This document shows, one piece after another, positions 25,712 to 33,485 of a stretch of 64,000 nt of DNA. Numbering within the stretch: the stretch's first letter is position 1; each line of letters begins with the position of its first letter. The translations under genes were made by a program, and so were the position numbers. The notes under the pieces were generated by a model. That model did not search any database. It was not told where the DNA came from and worked only from the letters and a program-made list of their open reading frames with translations. This DNA is from Ralstonia sp. 25mfcol4.1 (GTDB lineage Bacteria; Pseudomonadota; Gammaproteobacteria; Burkholderiales; Burkholderiaceae): contig NZ_FNJO01000016.1 in NCBI RefSeq assembly GCF_900104095.1, positions 85,489 to 149,488 on the forward strand, written 5' to 3'.

Positions 25712-26095
25712 ATGGAATTCGATACCGACTGGATGACATTAGGTCCTCACCGTATAAGGCTACGCTGCGTTCGCGGGTTTCCGACCGAGAAGATGCGCAG
25801 TATTGCAGAGCTCGCTCGCCTCGCAATCGAGCACAACATGAGCGCCGCGGCACGGTTGCTTGAAGTCGTTGCGGATCGCTCCAATGCGTATTCGATAAGC
25901 ATTGGCACGACGTTTCCTAAAGACAAGGATGTGGTGCCTGATCTCGAGATGGCGCTCGCCACGATATTCGGCCTGAAGCCAGATCAGATCAATATGGAGG
26001 TCACAGTCGTCAGTCAGGCTGAAGTCGACCTTCACTTTGGCGTGTACGAACGTATGCTGGCGGAGCGGATCGGGATCGTGCCCCTGATTCAGTGA
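25712..26095 (+). CDS. Hypothetical protein, chaperone island
   Basis: A 127-residue protein of no family that I recognise. It is acidic-to-neutral, without signal peptide or membrane helix, and predicted mixed alpha/beta. An N-terminal MEFDTDWMTLGPHRIRL is followed by a helix-rich middle (MRSIAELARLAIEHNMSAAA) and a second half (IGTTFPKDKDVVPDLEMALATIF). GAGG lies just upstream of the ATG, codon use matches neighbours, and no overlapping frame is better. Its position after two Hsp20 genes suggests a stress role, but nothing in the sequence shows one. Confidence 0.7.
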   Translation: MEFDTDWMTLGPHRIRLRCVRGFPTEKMRSIAELARLAIEHNMSAAARLLEVVADRSNAYSISIGTTFPKDKDVVPDLEMALATIFGLKPDQINMEVTVVSQAEVDLHFGVYERMLAERIGIVPLIQ

Positions 26096-26168
26096 TTCAC
26101 AGCACTGAGGCTTGCTCACGGAGCCAGCGGATGCGGCCCGCGGCATGGGTCATATTTTCCTATTTTGA

Positions 26169-26936
26169 TTAGTGAGCCTGCAAAAGGTAGCCTGACGTAC
26201 CATCCCAGAGCAGTTTCACTGCCGTGATTACCAGTAGTCCGTAGCAGGCCCGGTACATCTGGCGCTGATCGAGCCGCCCATGCAGGCGCCAGCCCAACCA
26301 GACACCGGCGGGAACGGCAAGCAGGCAGATCGCCATCAACGTCCAGACGGCACCAACGGGCCTGGCCAGCGCCAGCCATGGCACGGCCTTGAGGATGTTT
26401 CCCACCGTAAAGAACATGCTGGTCGTGCCGGCATAGACCTGCTTGCTCAGGCCCAGCGGCAGCAGGTACATCGCCAGCGGCGGCCCGCCCGAGTGGGCGA
26501 CCATGGTTGTGATCCCTGACGTGAGGCCCGCCGCCACGGCCTTTGGCGAGGAGCGGGCCTGCACCGCGACGTCGCTGCCCCGCAAGAGCCATAGTCCGAC
26601 AAAGCTCAGTGTGACCACGGCCATGACGATGGAGATGGCACGGTGGTCCAGCACCCGAAACAGAAAGTAGCCGACCCCGATGCCGACCACCAGCCCCGGC
26701 ACCAGCAAGAGCAGATCGGGCCTGGACCACGTCGAGGGCTTCCAGTAGCGCAGGCTGAACAGGTCCATCGCAATGAACAGCGGCGCCAGCAGGCCGCCCG
26801 CCGATACGGGATCCATCACCAGCGACAGCAAGGGAATGCCGACGATGGCAAAGCCGCCACCGAAAGCGCCTTTCATGAAACAGATCAGGAAGACGCCGGC
26901 AAAGGTGACGAGGACGGTGGTGATATTCAGTTCCAT
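26169..26936 (-). CDS. TauE/SafE-family membrane exporter
   Basis: A 255-residue membrane protein of the sulfite/sulfoacetate exporter-like TauE/SafE (DUF81) family. There are about eight hydrophobic segments, with family blocks GVFLICFMKGAFGGGFAIVGIPLLSLVMDP near the start and GLTSGITTMVAHSGGPPLAMYLLPLGLSK in the second repeat. The start is placed at MELNITTVL, where the first helix begins; in-frame ATGs up to 27011 are possible and none has a clear ribosome-binding site. It is divergent from a MarR gene, with that regulator's probable operator between them. The cargo may be a sulfonate, sulfite or an organic acid. Confidence 0.85.
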   Translation of the reverse strand: MELNITTVLVTFAGVFLICFMKGAFGGGFAIVGIPLLSLVMDPVSAGGLLAPLFIAMDLFSLRYWKPSTWSRPDLLLLVPGLVVGIGVGYFLFRVLDHRAISIVMAVVTLSFVGLWLLRGSDVAVQARSSPKAVAAGLTSGITTMVAHSGGPPLAMYLLPLGLSKQVYAGTTSMFFTVGNILKAVPWLALARPVGAVWTLMAICLLAVPAGVWLGWRLHGRLDQRQMYRACYGLLVITAVKLLWDGTSGYLLQAH

Positions 26937-27082
26937 GATGGCATTGGCAAAGGCTTGGGGCTGACAGCTAAAGGCTGGAACCATCGTAGGTTTGTTAGGC
27001 AATACAATCAAATCATTGTCATGGATACAACTTCGGTGACCTCGTCCACCGGCGACCGGTGCTCCCCGTGGTGCGTGATATG

Positions 27083-27096
27083 ATTCGCACGCGAAT
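27083..27096. promoter_or_regulatory. Candidate MarR operator ATTCGC-AC-GCGAAT
   Basis: A perfect inverted repeat with 6-bp arms and a 2-base centre lies 26 bases before the MarR start at 27122. It sits between MarR and the divergent TauE gene. Closely matching copies occur at 28440-28451 and 28464-28475 upstream of the enoyl-CoA hydratase gene. A shared operator for this MarR protein is the simplest explanation. Confidence 0.6.
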
Positions 27097-27121
27097 TAAA
27101 TCGATTAACGCCGGCCGGAAC

Positions 27122-27595
27122 ATGAAACATCGCCTTGTCTATCTCCTGAACGTTGGTCACCGACGGCTGCAGCGCTGGTCGCAGGCGCGTGCCGCCCGTG
27201 GCGGCGTTACGGCGGCCCAATCGGGGTTGCTGTTCTTTCTGGGGACGCACGACGGGGCGCTCATGAGCGAAGCCGCGGCAGCGCTGGACCTTGGCGCGCC
27301 GGGGATGAGCGGCCTGGCTGACCGTACGGAAAGAGCTGGCCTGATCGAACGCCGGGCGGACGAGAACGACGGCCGGGCATCGCGGCTGTGGCTCACGGAT
27401 GCAGGGCGCTCCGCGCGCCAGCGCGCCAAGGCCGGCATGACGGATCTCAACGCCAGGCTGACCGAGGGCTTTACCGAAGCCGAGATCGATGTTGTGGCGC
27501 GGTGGCTGACCAGCCTGCAGACCAGGTTTCCTGTTGCCGGGGATGAGGGCGACGGGGGCGACGGGGGCGACGAGCGCGACGAGCGCGACGACTAA
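27122..27595 (+). CDS. MarR-family transcriptional regulator with acidic repeat tail
   Basis: A 157-residue winged-helix regulator. The core is MKHRLVYLLNVGHRRLQRWS, VTAAQSGLLFFLGTHDGALMSEAAAALDLGAPGMSGLADR and RADENDGRASRLWLTDAGRSARQ, which covers the recognition helix and wing. The last ~18 residues are an unusual Gly/Asp/Arg repeat (DEGDGGDGGDERDERDD) encoded by 9-base direct repeats, probably dispensable and length-variable. Candidate operators upstream of it and of the hydratase gene suggest it represses itself, TauE and a CoA-dependent pathway. The gene is convergent with the hydratase, with a hairpin between. Confidence 0.9.
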   Translation: MKHRLVYLLNVGHRRLQRWSQARAARGGVTAAQSGLLFFLGTHDGALMSEAAAALDLGAPGMSGLADRTERAGLIERRADENDGRASRLWLTDAGRSARQRAKAGMTDLNARLTEGFTEAEIDVVARWLTSLQTRFPVAGDEGDGGDGGDERDERDD

Positions 27596-27604
27596 CTAGG
27601 CGAC

Positions 27605-27628
27605 GCCCAGCCTGGTCCAAGGCTGGGC
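27605..27628. terminator. Bidirectional terminator-like hairpin
   Basis: GCCCAGCC and GGCTGGGC form an 8-bp perfect stem with an 8-base loop. It lies in the 46 bases between the convergent MarR and hydratase genes. There is no T-tract, but placement between converging stops fits shared termination. Confidence 0.55.
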
Positions 27629-27641
27629 AGCACGATGCCGC

Positions 27642-28418
27642 CTAGTGCTGGCTGACTTTCGAGAAGTCCGGCTTGCGTTTCTCGGCAAAGGCCGCGAATG
27701 CCTCGCGGGCTTCCGCGCTCGTCAGCCGCTCCTGGAATTTCGCGCTCTCGGTGTCCATTTGCGTCACCAGCATCTCGGCCTGGCGCATCAGCGCTTTCAT
27801 GGCGCTTAGGGAGCCGGCAGGCTTGGCTGCGATGCGCTCGGCCATCCGGCGTGCCTCGGTGCGGAGCTGGTCATTGGCGCATACCTTGTTGGCGATGCCC
27901 CAGGCTAGCGCGGTCTGCGCGTCGAGCGGATCGCCCATGGCAAACATCTCGAAGGCCCTCGCGTGGCCGATGCGCAACGGCAGCAGATAGCTCGAGGCTG
28001 CTTCTGGCACCAGCGCCAGGTTCACGAACGGCGTGATGAGTTGCGCATCCTGGGCCAGCAGCACGTAATCGCAATGCAGCAGCATCGTGGTGCCCACGCC
28101 CACCGCCTTGCCATGGACCGCAGCAACGATGGGCACCGTCGACTTCGCCAGTGCATGCAGAAAGCGGTGGACATGCCGTTCGCTGGGCCCCTTTCCCACG
28201 GCAATCGCCGCGAATTCGCCTACATCGTTCCCCGCAGTGAACATGTCGCCATCTCCTTGTACCAGCACCACGCGGACATTGCCGTCGTGCTCGGCGCCCT
28301 CGATGGTGTCGGCAAGGGTGCCGTACATGCCGTTGGTGAGGGCATTTTTCTTGTCTGGCCGGGAAAGCGTGATGGTCAGGATGCCATTCGTCAGGTCAAC
28401 TTGAATTTCCGGGGTCAT
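27642..28418 (-). CDS. Enoyl-CoA hydratase/isomerase family protein
   Basis: A 258-residue crotonase-fold enzyme. The oxyanion-hole segments are ITLSRPDKKNALTNGMY and FTAGNDVGEFAA in the first half and GKAVGVGTTMLLHCDYVLLAQDAQLITPFVNLALVPEAASS in the middle. A Glu at the usual second catalytic position is present near EAAS. C-terminal FAEKRKPDFSKV is typical of the family's short-chain hydratase/isomerase members. The start follows GGAG; longer in-frame readings are artefacts. Two TTCG-type operator copies lie 22-57 bases upstream. The substrate CoA ester is unknown; fatty or aromatic acid degradation is likely. Confidence 0.9.
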   Translation of the reverse strand: MTPEIQVDLTNGILTITLSRPDKKNALTNGMYGTLADTIEGAEHDGNVRVVLVQGDGDMFTAGNDVGEFAAIAVGKGPSERHVHRFLHALAKSTVPIVAAVHGKAVGVGTTMLLHCDYVLLAQDAQLITPFVNLALVPEAASSYLLPLRIGHARAFEMFAMGDPLDAQTALAWGIANKVCANDQLRTEARRMAERIAAKPAGSLSAMKALMRQAEMLVTQMDTESAKFQERLTSAEAREAFAAFAEKRKPDFSKVSQH

Positions 28419-28439
28419 GCGCGGCTCCGTTGGTTTAAG

Positions 28440-28475
28440 TTCGTGTGCGAAGTATATCGATGATTCGCGTGCGAA
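28440..28475. promoter_or_regulatory. Two candidate MarR operators upstream of the hydratase
   Basis: TTCGTGTGCGAA (28440-28451) and TTCGCGTGCGAA (28464-28475) are two near-identical 12-base palindromes, 24 bases apart centre to centre. They match the ATTCGC-AC-GCGAAT site by the MarR gene at 27083. They lie between the hydratase (minus) and the MocR-type gene (plus), so either or both could be controlled. Confidence 0.6.
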
Positions 28476-28577
28476 GTAAACATGCCCGGGGCATGGGTGA
28501 GAACCCGGATTTTGTGCGTTGAGCGGATCGACGCTCATAATCAGCACATTCCGAAAATTGTCGCGTATTCGTTCACC

Positions 28578-29912
28578 ATGCCTCGATACCGCTACAAGCA
28601 ACTGGTCGACCAGTTCGCCGCAGACATACAGGAAGGCCGCATGCGTCCGGGCAGCCGGTTGCCGACCCACCGTGAACTTGCCGCCCGCGAAGGGCTGGCC
28701 CTGGTCACGGCGACCCGCGTCTATGCGGAACTGCGGGCCATGGGGCTGGTCAGCGGCGAGACCGGACGGGGCACGTTCGTGAAAGAAGCGCTTCCGCGTG
28801 GACATGGCATCGACCTCCAACCGTGGAGCGACGACACGGTCGACCTCAGCTTCAACAATCCGTCGATCCCCGGGCAGGGCGATCTTCTGAGAGCGGCACT
28901 GCGTGACCTGGCCGGCGCCGGCAACCTTGAGGCGTTGCTCAAATACCATCCGCATGGCGGCCGAATGCATGATCGCGAGACGATGGCCCGGCATCTTGTC
29001 GGACGCGGATTACCCGCGACCGCGGAGAACACGGTGCTCGTAAGCGGCGGGCAGCATGGCTTGACAGTCACGGCGATGGCGTTGCTGGAGCCCGGAGACG
29101 TGGTCGCAGTCGACGCGCTGACTTACCCAGGATTCAAGCTCACCGCCGAAGCCTGCCGGCTGGAATTGGTAGCGATTCCAGCGGGCACCAAGGGCGCGGA
29201 CCTGGACGCATTGGCCGGCATGTGCCGGCAACGCCGGGTGCGGGCCGTGTACACGATGCCGACGCTGCACAATCCGCTTGGCTGGGTCATGAGTGCGCGC
29301 CGGCGGCGCGATCTGGTTGCCATTGCGCGCCAGCATGGGCTGATCCTGATCGAGGATGCCGCATATGCGTTCCTGGAAGCCGGCGCTCCGCAGCCATTGG
29401 CGGCATTGGCGCCCGAATTGACCGTGTATGTGTCGAGCCTCTCCAAGAGTGTGGCAACCGGCCTGCGTGTCGGATCACTGTGCGCCCCGCAGGCGTGGAT
29501 TCCGAAATTCGAGCGCACGATCCGCGCAACCACCTGGCATACGCCACCCACGATGACTGCGATTGCCTGTGGCTGGATCGAAGACGGGACGGTCGCACGG
29601 CTGGAGGCTGAAAAGCGAAGTGATGCCGCGATACGCCAGGGCATCGTGACCGAAGTGCTTGGGCACCTCGATCTCGTTCGACATCCCGCGTCCTACTTCG
29701 TCTGGCTGCCGTTGCCAGAAGATGCGCGAGCCGATGCCATCGCGAAGACCTTGCTCGACCAGCATATCTCGGTATCTACCGCGCATCCCTACGTCGTCTC
29801 GAAACATGTGCCGCACGCGATCCGCCTGGCACTCGGGTCCGTCAGTCTTGACACGCTCCGGAAGGCGCTGCGGACCGTAGCAAGGGTCGTAGACGATCAT
29901 GCGTACCGGTAG
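28578..29912 (+). CDS. MocR-type GntR regulator/PLP aminotransferase fusion
   Basis: A 444-residue fusion of an N-terminal GntR winged helix (residues ~1-70: YRYKQLVDQFAADIQEGRMRPGSRLPTHRELAAREGLALVTATRVYAEL) with a fold-type I aminotransferase domain. MocR proteins use pyridoxal phosphate as a sensor or cofactor and regulate amino acid, GABA, taurine or vitamin B6 genes. The PLP lysine is in YVSSLSKSVATGLRVG near residue 290. The start MPRYRYKQLV fits the family; longer frames upstream have no support. It is divergent from the hydratase gene, and may control unseen genes elsewhere. Confidence 0.92.
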   Translation: MPRYRYKQLVDQFAADIQEGRMRPGSRLPTHRELAAREGLALVTATRVYAELRAMGLVSGETGRGTFVKEALPRGHGIDLQPWSDDTVDLSFNNPSIPGQGDLLRAALRDLAGAGNLEALLKYHPHGGRMHDRETMARHLVGRGLPATAENTVLVSGGQHGLTVTAMALLEPGDVVAVDALTYPGFKLTAEACRLELVAIPAGTKGADLDALAGMCRQRRVRAVYTMPTLHNPLGWVMSARRRRDLVAIARQHGLILIEDAAYAFLEAGAPQPLAALAPELTVYVSSLSKSVATGLRVGSLCAPQAWIPKFERTIRATTWHTPPTMTAIACGWIEDGTVARLEAEKRSDAAIRQGIVTEVLGHLDLVRHPASYFVWLPLPEDARADAIAKTLLDQHISVSTAHPYVVSKHVPHAIRLALGSVSLDTLRKALRTVARVVDDHAYR

Positions 29913-29981
29913 CTGGTACGGGCCAGGGCTTCGTCCACCCACCCGATCTTACCTATTCGTCTGCGCATTGAAGCCTGGACG

Positions 29982-30434
29982 CTAGCCGCGATAGCGATAG
30001 CCGTCAGGCGAGCGACGCCGGCGTCGGCGCCGATGCCGGGCGCCGCTAAACTGCCTCGGCGTCCGGATGTCTACCGGTATCCATATGACGATGTTCGCCG
30101 GCAGAGTCGGGGCCGTTGTCGGAAGTTGCCGGTCGCATTTGACCGGATCGCAAGCGGCTTCGCGCTCGCCATGTGACCGCATTGTTCGGCATGCGTGCAA
30201 CAGTTGAAGCATCGCCTCGATGTTCGGCCCGCGAGGCCGGTCGTCGGCCTGTTCTGCTTGAGTTAGCGGGTTTGGTGGGTCAAGCGGTGCCCGGGATGGC
30301 TTGACCTGTGCCTTCAGGAGGGCCTGAAATTCCTGGCTTGAGGCCAGTGCGTGCGTGCTGTGATGGCCGCGTGGGCCACTCACGGCATTCAGGCACACGT
30401 AGCAAGCCGGCGGCAGGGCGGGGACGCTAGTCAT
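29982..30434 (-). CDS. Possible hypothetical protein, doubtful
   Basis: A 150-residue frame beginning MTSVPALPPACYVCLNAV, 15 bases after the stop of the membrane-protein gene and preceded by GGGAAG. The N-terminal ~100 residues look protein-like, while the C-terminus is an arginine-rich run that is probably non-coding sequence read through. No recognised domain. The remainder of the 535-base gap holds nothing else convincing. This entry is an honest guess; a comparison with relatives would decide it. Confidence 0.25.
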   Translation of the reverse strand: MTSVPALPPACYVCLNAVSGPRGHHSTHALASSQEFQALLKAQVKPSRAPLDPPNPLTQAEQADDRPRGPNIEAMLQLLHACRTMRSHGEREAACDPVKCDRQLPTTAPTLPANIVIWIPVDIRTPRQFSGARHRRRRRRRSPDGYRYRG

Positions 30435-30448
30435 GGATGCTTCCCAAT

Positions 30449-30943
30449 CTAGACCCGGCGCAGGGAACGCAGCATCCACCACAACTGCAGCGAAGCCCCC
30501 ACAATAAAGATTCCTAGCCATGCCGCGAGGGCCCCACGCACGATGGGAGAATCAGGGCCGGTGGCCAGCGGATGCGCGACAGGCAAACGGGTCAACGTTT
30601 CGTTGATCCCCGGAACCAGCAATAGAAAGAAGGTGAACGAAAAGCCGAACTGCGCCAGGTATCTACCTGCCCGGCCGAACAAGGGCAGTCGTGGAACGAG
30701 CAACGCGCCAGTCGCTGTCAACAACGCAAGTAGGCCCAAGGCGTGGCCGGCATTGAAGCCGCCGGTGCTGGACAAGCCGAAGGACGTGAGCACGGACAAT
30801 GCCAATCCGCCCAGATAGACCCGGCCCGAACGCCGGGTTGGACCGATCGAGCCGTAGCGGACAAAGCTGTACAGGCCCGCTGCGAACGGCACCAGACTAA
30901 TAGCGGTATGAACAGCGCCAAGCGTGGAAAGGGGATGTGGCAT
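30449..30943 (-). CDS. Small integral membrane protein, TetR-linked
   Basis: A 164-residue protein with four to five hydrophobic helices (AVHTAISLVPFAAGLYSFV, VYLGGLALSVLTSFGL, ALGLLALLTATGALLV, FGFSFTFFLLLVPGI, AWLGIFIVGASLQLWWM). I do not recognise a precise family; it resembles DUF2306-like membrane proteins. AGGAA lies six bases before the start MPHPLSTL. An exact 14-bp palindrome (operator candidate) lies 25 bases upstream. The TetR gene is directly upstream on the same strand, separated by a perfect terminator. Confidence 0.8.
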   Translation of the reverse strand: MPHPLSTLGAVHTAISLVPFAAGLYSFVRYGSIGPTRRSGRVYLGGLALSVLTSFGLSSTGGFNAGHALGLLALLTATGALLVPRLPLFGRAGRYLAQFGFSFTFFLLLVPGINETLTRLPVAHPLATGPDSPIVRGALAAWLGIFIVGASLQLWWMLRSLRRV

Positions 30944-30967
30944 GGGGAATTCCTGTTCAAAGAACAA

Positions 30968-30981
30968 ACCAACTAGTTGGT
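30968..30981. promoter_or_regulatory. Candidate TetR operator ACCAACTAGTTGGT
   Basis: A perfect 14-bp palindrome sits 25 bases upstream of the membrane-protein start. A related CTAGT-centred sequence occurs upstream of the tetR-like gene at 31701-31722. The pair implies one TetR protein regulates itself and the neighbouring gene. Confidence 0.65.
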
Positions 30982-30995
30982 CGGTTGATGAGGTG

Positions 30996-31035
30996 AAAAA
31001 AAATCGTTTAGCCCGCTGAGCAGGGGCTAAACGAT
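30996..31035 (-). terminator. Rho-independent terminator of the TetR gene
   Basis: A 12-bp perfect stem (ATCGTTTAGCCC / GGGCTAAACGAT) with a 9-base loop lies at 31003-31035. On the minus strand it is followed by eight T residues (plus-strand A run at 30996-31003). This is a textbook intrinsic terminator directly after the TetR stop. Confidence 0.9.
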
Positions 31036-31040
31036 CCGTT

Positions 31041-31625
31041 TCAGAGACTCAGACGGCCGATGGCTGCCTGCGCGATGTTTTGAAAGGACTTGGGGTCGCC
31101 GAGGGCGCGAGCTGTCAGCATGGCGCCATGCACCGTGGACATGAAAGTCTGGGCTTCAACGAGCGCGTTGCCCTGCACGCGCAACTGCCCCTTGCTTGCG
31201 CCCTGTTTCAGAACCCCTGCGATCCACGCTGTCAGATCCTGGAAATAGCCTTGCACCTCAACGGCAATTTCAGGCGGAATCATCGGGCATTCCGCCGCCA
31301 GCATCGCGCAAATGCACATCGTCGAGGAACCGTCGCGTATGCATCGGGCCCAGTAATCTGCGTAGGCCTTTAACTGCGCCAATGGATCATCGCCGACGTG
31401 GCGCTGCAGTGCCGCGAGCCCCTCCTTTGATTGCTGACGGTGGCGCATGACGACCGTAAGGACCAGATCGGTTTTGCTCGGGAAGTGATGATGAATGCTG
31501 GCTTTGCCGATACCTACTCGCTCGGACAGGTCCGCATAGCTGAAGCCGTTATAGCCGCCTGCTGCGAGTAACAGCCGGGCATGCTCGGCGATTTCGATGG
31601 CTCGGGGTGAAAGTTCCGCGATCAT
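31041..31625 (-). CDS. TetR/AcrR-family transcriptional regulator
   Basis: A 194-residue TetR repressor. The N-terminal HTH (residues ~8-55: IEIAEHARLLLAAGGYNGFSYADLSERVGIGKASIHHHFPSKTDLV) is followed by a helical ligand domain of the TetR_C_ type. The start MIAELSPRAI is adopted; an in-frame ATG 16 codons upstream has no clear support. It is followed by an intrinsic terminator and preceded by a CTAGT-centred operator candidate. Position and operators tie it to the downstream membrane protein. The inducer is unknown. Confidence 0.9.
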   Translation of the reverse strand: MIAELSPRAIEIAEHARLLLAAGGYNGFSYADLSERVGIGKASIHHHFPSKTDLVLTVVMRHRQQSKEGLAALQRHVGDDPLAQLKAYADYWARCIRDGSSTMCICAMLAAECPMIPPEIAVEVQGYFQDLTAWIAGVLKQGASKGQLRVQGNALVEAQTFMSTVHGAMLTARALGDPKSFQNIAQAAIGRLSL

Positions 31626-31700
31626 GAATGAAGGTTCTTCGTCCGCATGCGAGGCGGTTGTTTGTCCCGGCATGCCTGAGCTGCATCGTTGATATGGTGA

Positions 31701-31722
31701 ACCATCCTACTAGTTGGTTGGT
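31701..31722. promoter_or_regulatory. Candidate TetR operator upstream of its own gene
   Basis: A partly symmetric sequence centred on ACTAGT (31709-31714) with TTGGTTGGT on one side and ACCATCC on the other. It resembles the exact palindrome at 30968-30981. It lies about 80 bases upstream of the tetR-type gene start. Confidence 0.5.
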
Positions 31723-31729
31723 AGCGATG

Positions 31730-32151
31730 TCAAGTCGTCACGGAGCCGGGGAGGCTTTTGCACGGCCATGAATGGGCCACGCCGCTACGCAACACCTCCG
31801 TGAACGAGGCCTTGAGATTGCACCTGGCGACGCGTCTTCGCCTTTCCGGACAACCCGAAACGACCATTGGCTTCTCAGTCAAGGTGCATCGGCGACCGCA
31901 ACGCGACGCGGGCAAGCCTTCCTCATGTACCCCTTGTATCTCATTTTCCGGCGGAGGCTAAAAGTATCGCCCCCGGCTCAAAATCGAACCTCGACCATAG
32001 CGTCCGCCGTCGTCGGAAATTGATTCGTTCACGAATGCGATATTGCTATGACCCGCCATTCGCGTGAGTTCCGATGATTACCGGCCACGCTTTGCCGGGG
32101 ACGCGCTGCCGGTAGAATTGGCCAATTGCTTCCGTGCAGCTTCCCCGTCAC
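31730..32151. other. Non-coding stretch between TetR and DUF3626 genes
   Basis: About 420 bases with several short overlapping frames and no good ribosome-binding site or protein-like composition. I see no repeat, insertion element or RNA gene. The last part should hold the promoter of the DUF3626 gene. Confidence 0.4.
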
Positions 32152-32997
32152 ATGTCCTCTGACCGAACCGCCGCTGCCCGTGCGTGGGCTTACATTGCCG
32201 CGAGATCTGCGGGCCAACCAGTCGATCCAGGCTGGCGCGTAACCCTGAACTTCCACCCTGATCGGATGTTTCGCGGGCGGCCGCTGCTGGCGGTGATGGC
32301 TGAAGATGGCGTTTATCGATCCCAGTTTGAAACTGGCACCAGTAATGGCGGGCTGACCGCCTACCCCCGTGGCGACCGGTGGCACTGGGAAAGCCGGATC
32401 TTCGGGCGGGCCTATGACGCAGCACCACCATCCGAGCGGCCACGCTATGGCGCGCTGAATCTGGCTCACGCAGCAGCCGGCGCAGCGCCACGCTTCGGGT
32501 CGGCGCATCTGCGGCTTGATTCTGGCGTGATGAGTCGCACGACGTTTTGCTACCCGGACAGCGTCTACGAGCCTGGTCACTTCGGCGTGTTTGACCGTTT
32601 TGCCCTTGCCGAACGACTGGCTGCCGCGGCGGGGCAGGTCGATCCCCTTGATCATTACATCGAGGCTCATGTTCACGGAGGGGTGCTAATCGCACGCGAT
32701 GTGGAGGCCATCGTACTCGACCCATCATTCCGGGATACGGACGTCGAGGCGCTTGCCCATGCATTGCCATGTCGTGTCGAATGGCACGCTGGCTTTCGCG
32801 CGGGAGCTGATTTGCTGCGCCGACAGCACGAGTACCGCGGTCCAGCCGCCGCGGAGCTTGCGGCGACCCTGGCAGGCACACAGCTGCTGACTCCGGCGCG
32901 AATTGGGGAGGCCGTGCGCGTCGGCCAGCACGATCCGCAGACCCTCAAACAGGTGTGGCACTGTCTGGCGCGTTTTGGCAACTGCAATCCCCGGTGA
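32152..32997 (+). CDS. DUF3626 domain protein
   Basis: A 281-residue protein matching the DUF3626 pattern: VTLNFHPDRMFRGRPLLAVMAEDGVYRSQFETGTSNGGLTAYPRGDRWHWESRIFG, then RPRYGALN, HLRLDSGVMSRTTFCYPDS and EAHVHGGVLIARDVEAIVLDPSFRDT. Many charged and aromatic residues are conserved, suggesting an enzyme, possibly a nucleotide-handling or ADP-ribose-type activity. No function is proven for the family. The ATG at 32152 is used; a GTG at 32134 would add six residues. It stands alone between non-coding stretches. Confidence 0.85.
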   Translation: MSSDRTAAARAWAYIAARSAGQPVDPGWRVTLNFHPDRMFRGRPLLAVMAEDGVYRSQFETGTSNGGLTAYPRGDRWHWESRIFGRAYDAAPPSERPRYGALNLAHAAAGAAPRFGSAHLRLDSGVMSRTTFCYPDSVYEPGHFGVFDRFALAERLAAAAGQVDPLDHYIEAHVHGGVLIARDVEAIVLDPSFRDTDVEALAHALPCRVEWHAGFRAGADLLRRQHEYRGPAAAELAATLAGTQLLTPARIGEAVRVGQHDPQTLKQVWHCLARFGNCNPR

Positions 32998-33104
32998 GCA
33001 ATGCTCGCCGTGGTTCACACGGCCGCGTGACGGGAGAAGAGCGCGATGGAGAATGCCCGCTCGAACGGCCAGCCCGAGGGTAGATTGCGTGCAGCCGGTC
33101 CAAA

Positions 33105-33485
33105 CTACATTGCGTTGGCGGGCAATACAGTCAGGCCGGAAGCCCCGCTCGACGTGGTGCGGCGTTCACTTCTGAGAATGCCGTTCTCGTCAAATTCGAG
33201 CACGACGGTCGACGACCTGATCTCGCCTCCGGAAAAGAGCGGGCCAATGAACGGGATAAAACTCTCAGGGTGGGGACGGGATGTTGCGAAGGAATAAATC
33301 AGGATGGTTGACCCTGTCTTCAGCGTGACCCGGGATGAGGGCGTTCCGAGCTGGTTGGTCACATCGTCGATGGTGGAAAAGCCAAGCAGGAAGTTCGACA
33401 ACTGCTCCGGCCGTATGTCGACGCCGGTTGAAACACACCCGGCCAACATAAAGGACAGCGCGGTCAGCGCGTGAATGAGCTTCAT
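33105..33485 (-). CDS. Small lipoprotein, BamE/SmpA-like
   Basis: A 126-residue predicted outer-membrane lipoprotein. The signal peptide MKLIHALTALSFMLAGC carries a lipobox (LAGC) with the lipidated Cys at ~17. The following LLGFSTIDDVTNQLGTPSSRVTLKTGSTILIYSF matches the small SmpA/OmlA-type fold, where G-x-T-xxxVxxxLGxP is the hallmark. Upstream in-frame starts before MKLIHAL add a non-signal stretch. It is isolated, and could be a stand-alone envelope protein rather than a BAM component. Confidence 0.8.
   Translation of the reverse strand: MKLIHALTALSFMLAGCVSTGVDIRPEQLSNFLLGFSTIDDVTNQLGTPSSRVTLKTGSTILIYSFATSRPHPESFIPFIGPLFSGGEIRSSTVVLEFDENGILRSERRTTSSGASGLTVLPANAM

Noticed and set aside
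29982..30060. Arginine-rich C-terminal run of a possible protein
   Set aside because: It comes from a GC-rich imperfect repeat (GCGGCG-like) read in one frame; similar frames occur on the opposite strand. The frame as a whole is kept only as a low-confidence entry.
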